Shown one piece after another: positions 5,785-6,158 of a DNA stretch of 6,158 nucleotides (its first letter is position 1; every line of letters begins with the position of its first letter). Position numbers and translations under genes: made by a program. Below the pieces are notes generated by a model. The model was given only the letters and a program-made list of their open reading frames with translations. It was not told where the DNA came from and did no database searches. Source of the stretch: an uncultured Mycoplasmatota bacterium (GTDB taxonomy: Bacteria; Bacillota_I; Bacilli_A; RF39; UBA660); the NCBI GenBank assembly GCA_900554615.1, contig USIB01000075.1, positions 1-6,158 of the forward strand, written 5' to 3'.

Positions 5785-6158
5785 TGGTGCTGAACTCGAG
5801 CCATCTCCCGACTTGATTCCTAGTTCAGAGTTCAGATAAAGGACTGGGCCCGCACCATACGCATTGCAAGTGCTGACGTTGCTGCGGACACCGCCGCTGC
5901 TAAAGACACCCCACGCACCGTCGGAGCCGCCCGAGTTAGGGGTTAATAACCATCCAACATTACCACCATTATTTGTAATAATATTTTTCATCCAATTATT
6001 TGCTGTACATGTTGCATCATTATAACTATATAAGTTTTTTGTACACTGGCCAAAATCTGCTGCATAGCCATAATCACTTGGATATGCTAGGGCTATCTTT
6101 CCTTTCCATGAAGTTGGTCTTGTTGAATTATATACACTTCCTTTTGTTCTTTCATATT
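5767..6158 (-). CDS. C-terminal part of a pilin-type/DUF6273-like surface protein (5' end outside window)
   Basis: An open frame enters at the right edge and ends with TAG; 129 residues are visible. An internal ATG at 5989-5991 is not a credible start, since the frame is open upstream with the same domain. Motifs in order: GKIALAYPSDYGYA, two Cys (QCTKNLYSYNDATC), NNWM, GWLLTP, then a Gly/Ser/Asn-rich stretch (NSGGSDGAWGVFSSGGV), GAGPVLYLNSE, and an end motif KSGDGSSSAPYQLSA. This pattern (W-LTP, AW-V, G-RPVLYL-like) resembles the DUF6273 region, which I recall at the C-termini of prepilin-like proteins in gut Firmicutes. Function is unknown, but an exposed binding surface is likely. The region upstream of 5945 is about 32% GC; downstream it is about 60%, with CGC, AGC, GGC and GTC codons rare elsewhere here. 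Family assignment is from memory of motifs, not a search. Confidence 0.65.
   Translation of the reverse strand, partial: YERTKGSVYNSTRPTSWKGKIALAYPSDYGYAADFGQCTKNLYSYNDATCTANNWMKNIITNNGGNVGWLLTPNSGGSDGAWGVFSSGGVRSNVSTCNAYGAGPVLYLNSELGIKSGDGSSSAPYQLSA
5770..5945 (-). other. Candidate variable 3' cassette of the pilin-like gene
   Basis: This is the GC-rich part of the coding sequence. Between TCG and the Tyr of AYG, almost every codon at a non-conserved position ends in C or T (GGC, TCC, GAC, TTT, AGC, CGC, AAC, ACT, TGC, AAT). These alternate with framework codons such as GCG TGG and GTC. That is what would arise if AAC or AAT codons of a template were randomised at adenines, as in DGRs, though pyrimidine-ending Gly/Ser/Asn codons could also occur by ordinary bias. 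The following segment (5770-5850) would be the constant end. No template copy is in this window. Confidence 0.4.

Noticed and set aside
5619..5804. 61-codon minus-strand ORF
   Set aside because: It starts inside the pilin-like gene in another frame and runs through several stem-loops. There is no ribosome site and the composition is that of structured DNA, so it is probably chance.
5565..5945. Insertion sequence or integron cassette
   Set aside because: There is no transposase, no terminal inverted repeats, no target-site duplication that I could find, and no recognisable attC site.
5767..5991. Pilin-like ORF as a complete 74-residue gene
   Set aside because: The frame is open upstream to the window edge with matching domain motifs, and no ribosome site precedes the internal ATG.

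Overview
The window is AT-rich bacterial DNA (housekeeping genes around 30% GC by eye). It uses the standard bacterial code: tryptophan is TGG throughout and UGA is not needed as a sense codon. Shine-Dalgarno sites are strong, Arg is almost always AGA, there is a YjcZ-type tiny membrane protein, and the GluRS is about 550 residues long and of the kind I associate with Clostridia. Together these suggest a low-GC Firmicute, plausibly an uncultured gut Bacilli/Clostridia lineage. I cannot name the species.

Layout, left to right. Positions 1-300 hold a minus-strand promoter, a possible 35-codon ORF, and the start of a gene that runs off the left edge. That gene is interrupted by a run of ten G; as read it is out of frame, and a run of nine G would restore it, so it looks phase-variable. 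Then come glutamyl-tRNA synthetase (gltX, minus, 400-2043), a divergent plus-strand YjcZ-like 49-residue protein (2139-2288), a bidirectional terminator, and tRNA-Gln(CUG) (minus, 2332-2406) with its own promoter. Leucyl-tRNA synthetase (leuS, minus, 2565-4976) sits one base downstream of a small three-helix membrane protein (4978-5349). One strong promoter drives both, and no T-box leader is visible.

The right end (5565-6158) is the unusual part. A minus-strand gene entering from the right edge encodes the C-terminal part of a secreted or pilin-type protein resembling DUF6273. Its upstream part is about 32% GC. At about position 5945, inside one continuous domain, composition jumps to about 60% GC. 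It stays high through the stop codon and through about 200 bp of hairpin-rich non-coding DNA, then ends abruptly at 5565. A 7+6 bp hairpin places the stop codon in or next to its loop. A further hairpin followed by T6 reads as an intrinsic terminator on the opposite strand. The best working idea is a replaceable 3' cassette, such as a remote variable repeat of a diversity-generating retroelement (DGR) or a gene-conversion cassette. No template repeat or reverse transcriptase lies in this window, so this is inference.

Functionally the centre is translation machinery: two aminoacyl-tRNA synthetases and a glutamine tRNA. In most Firmicutes that tRNA would be charged by GluRS and then amidated by GatCAB. 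Both ends look like surface or accessory loci with built-in variability, one by slippage at poly-G and the other by 3'-end replacement.
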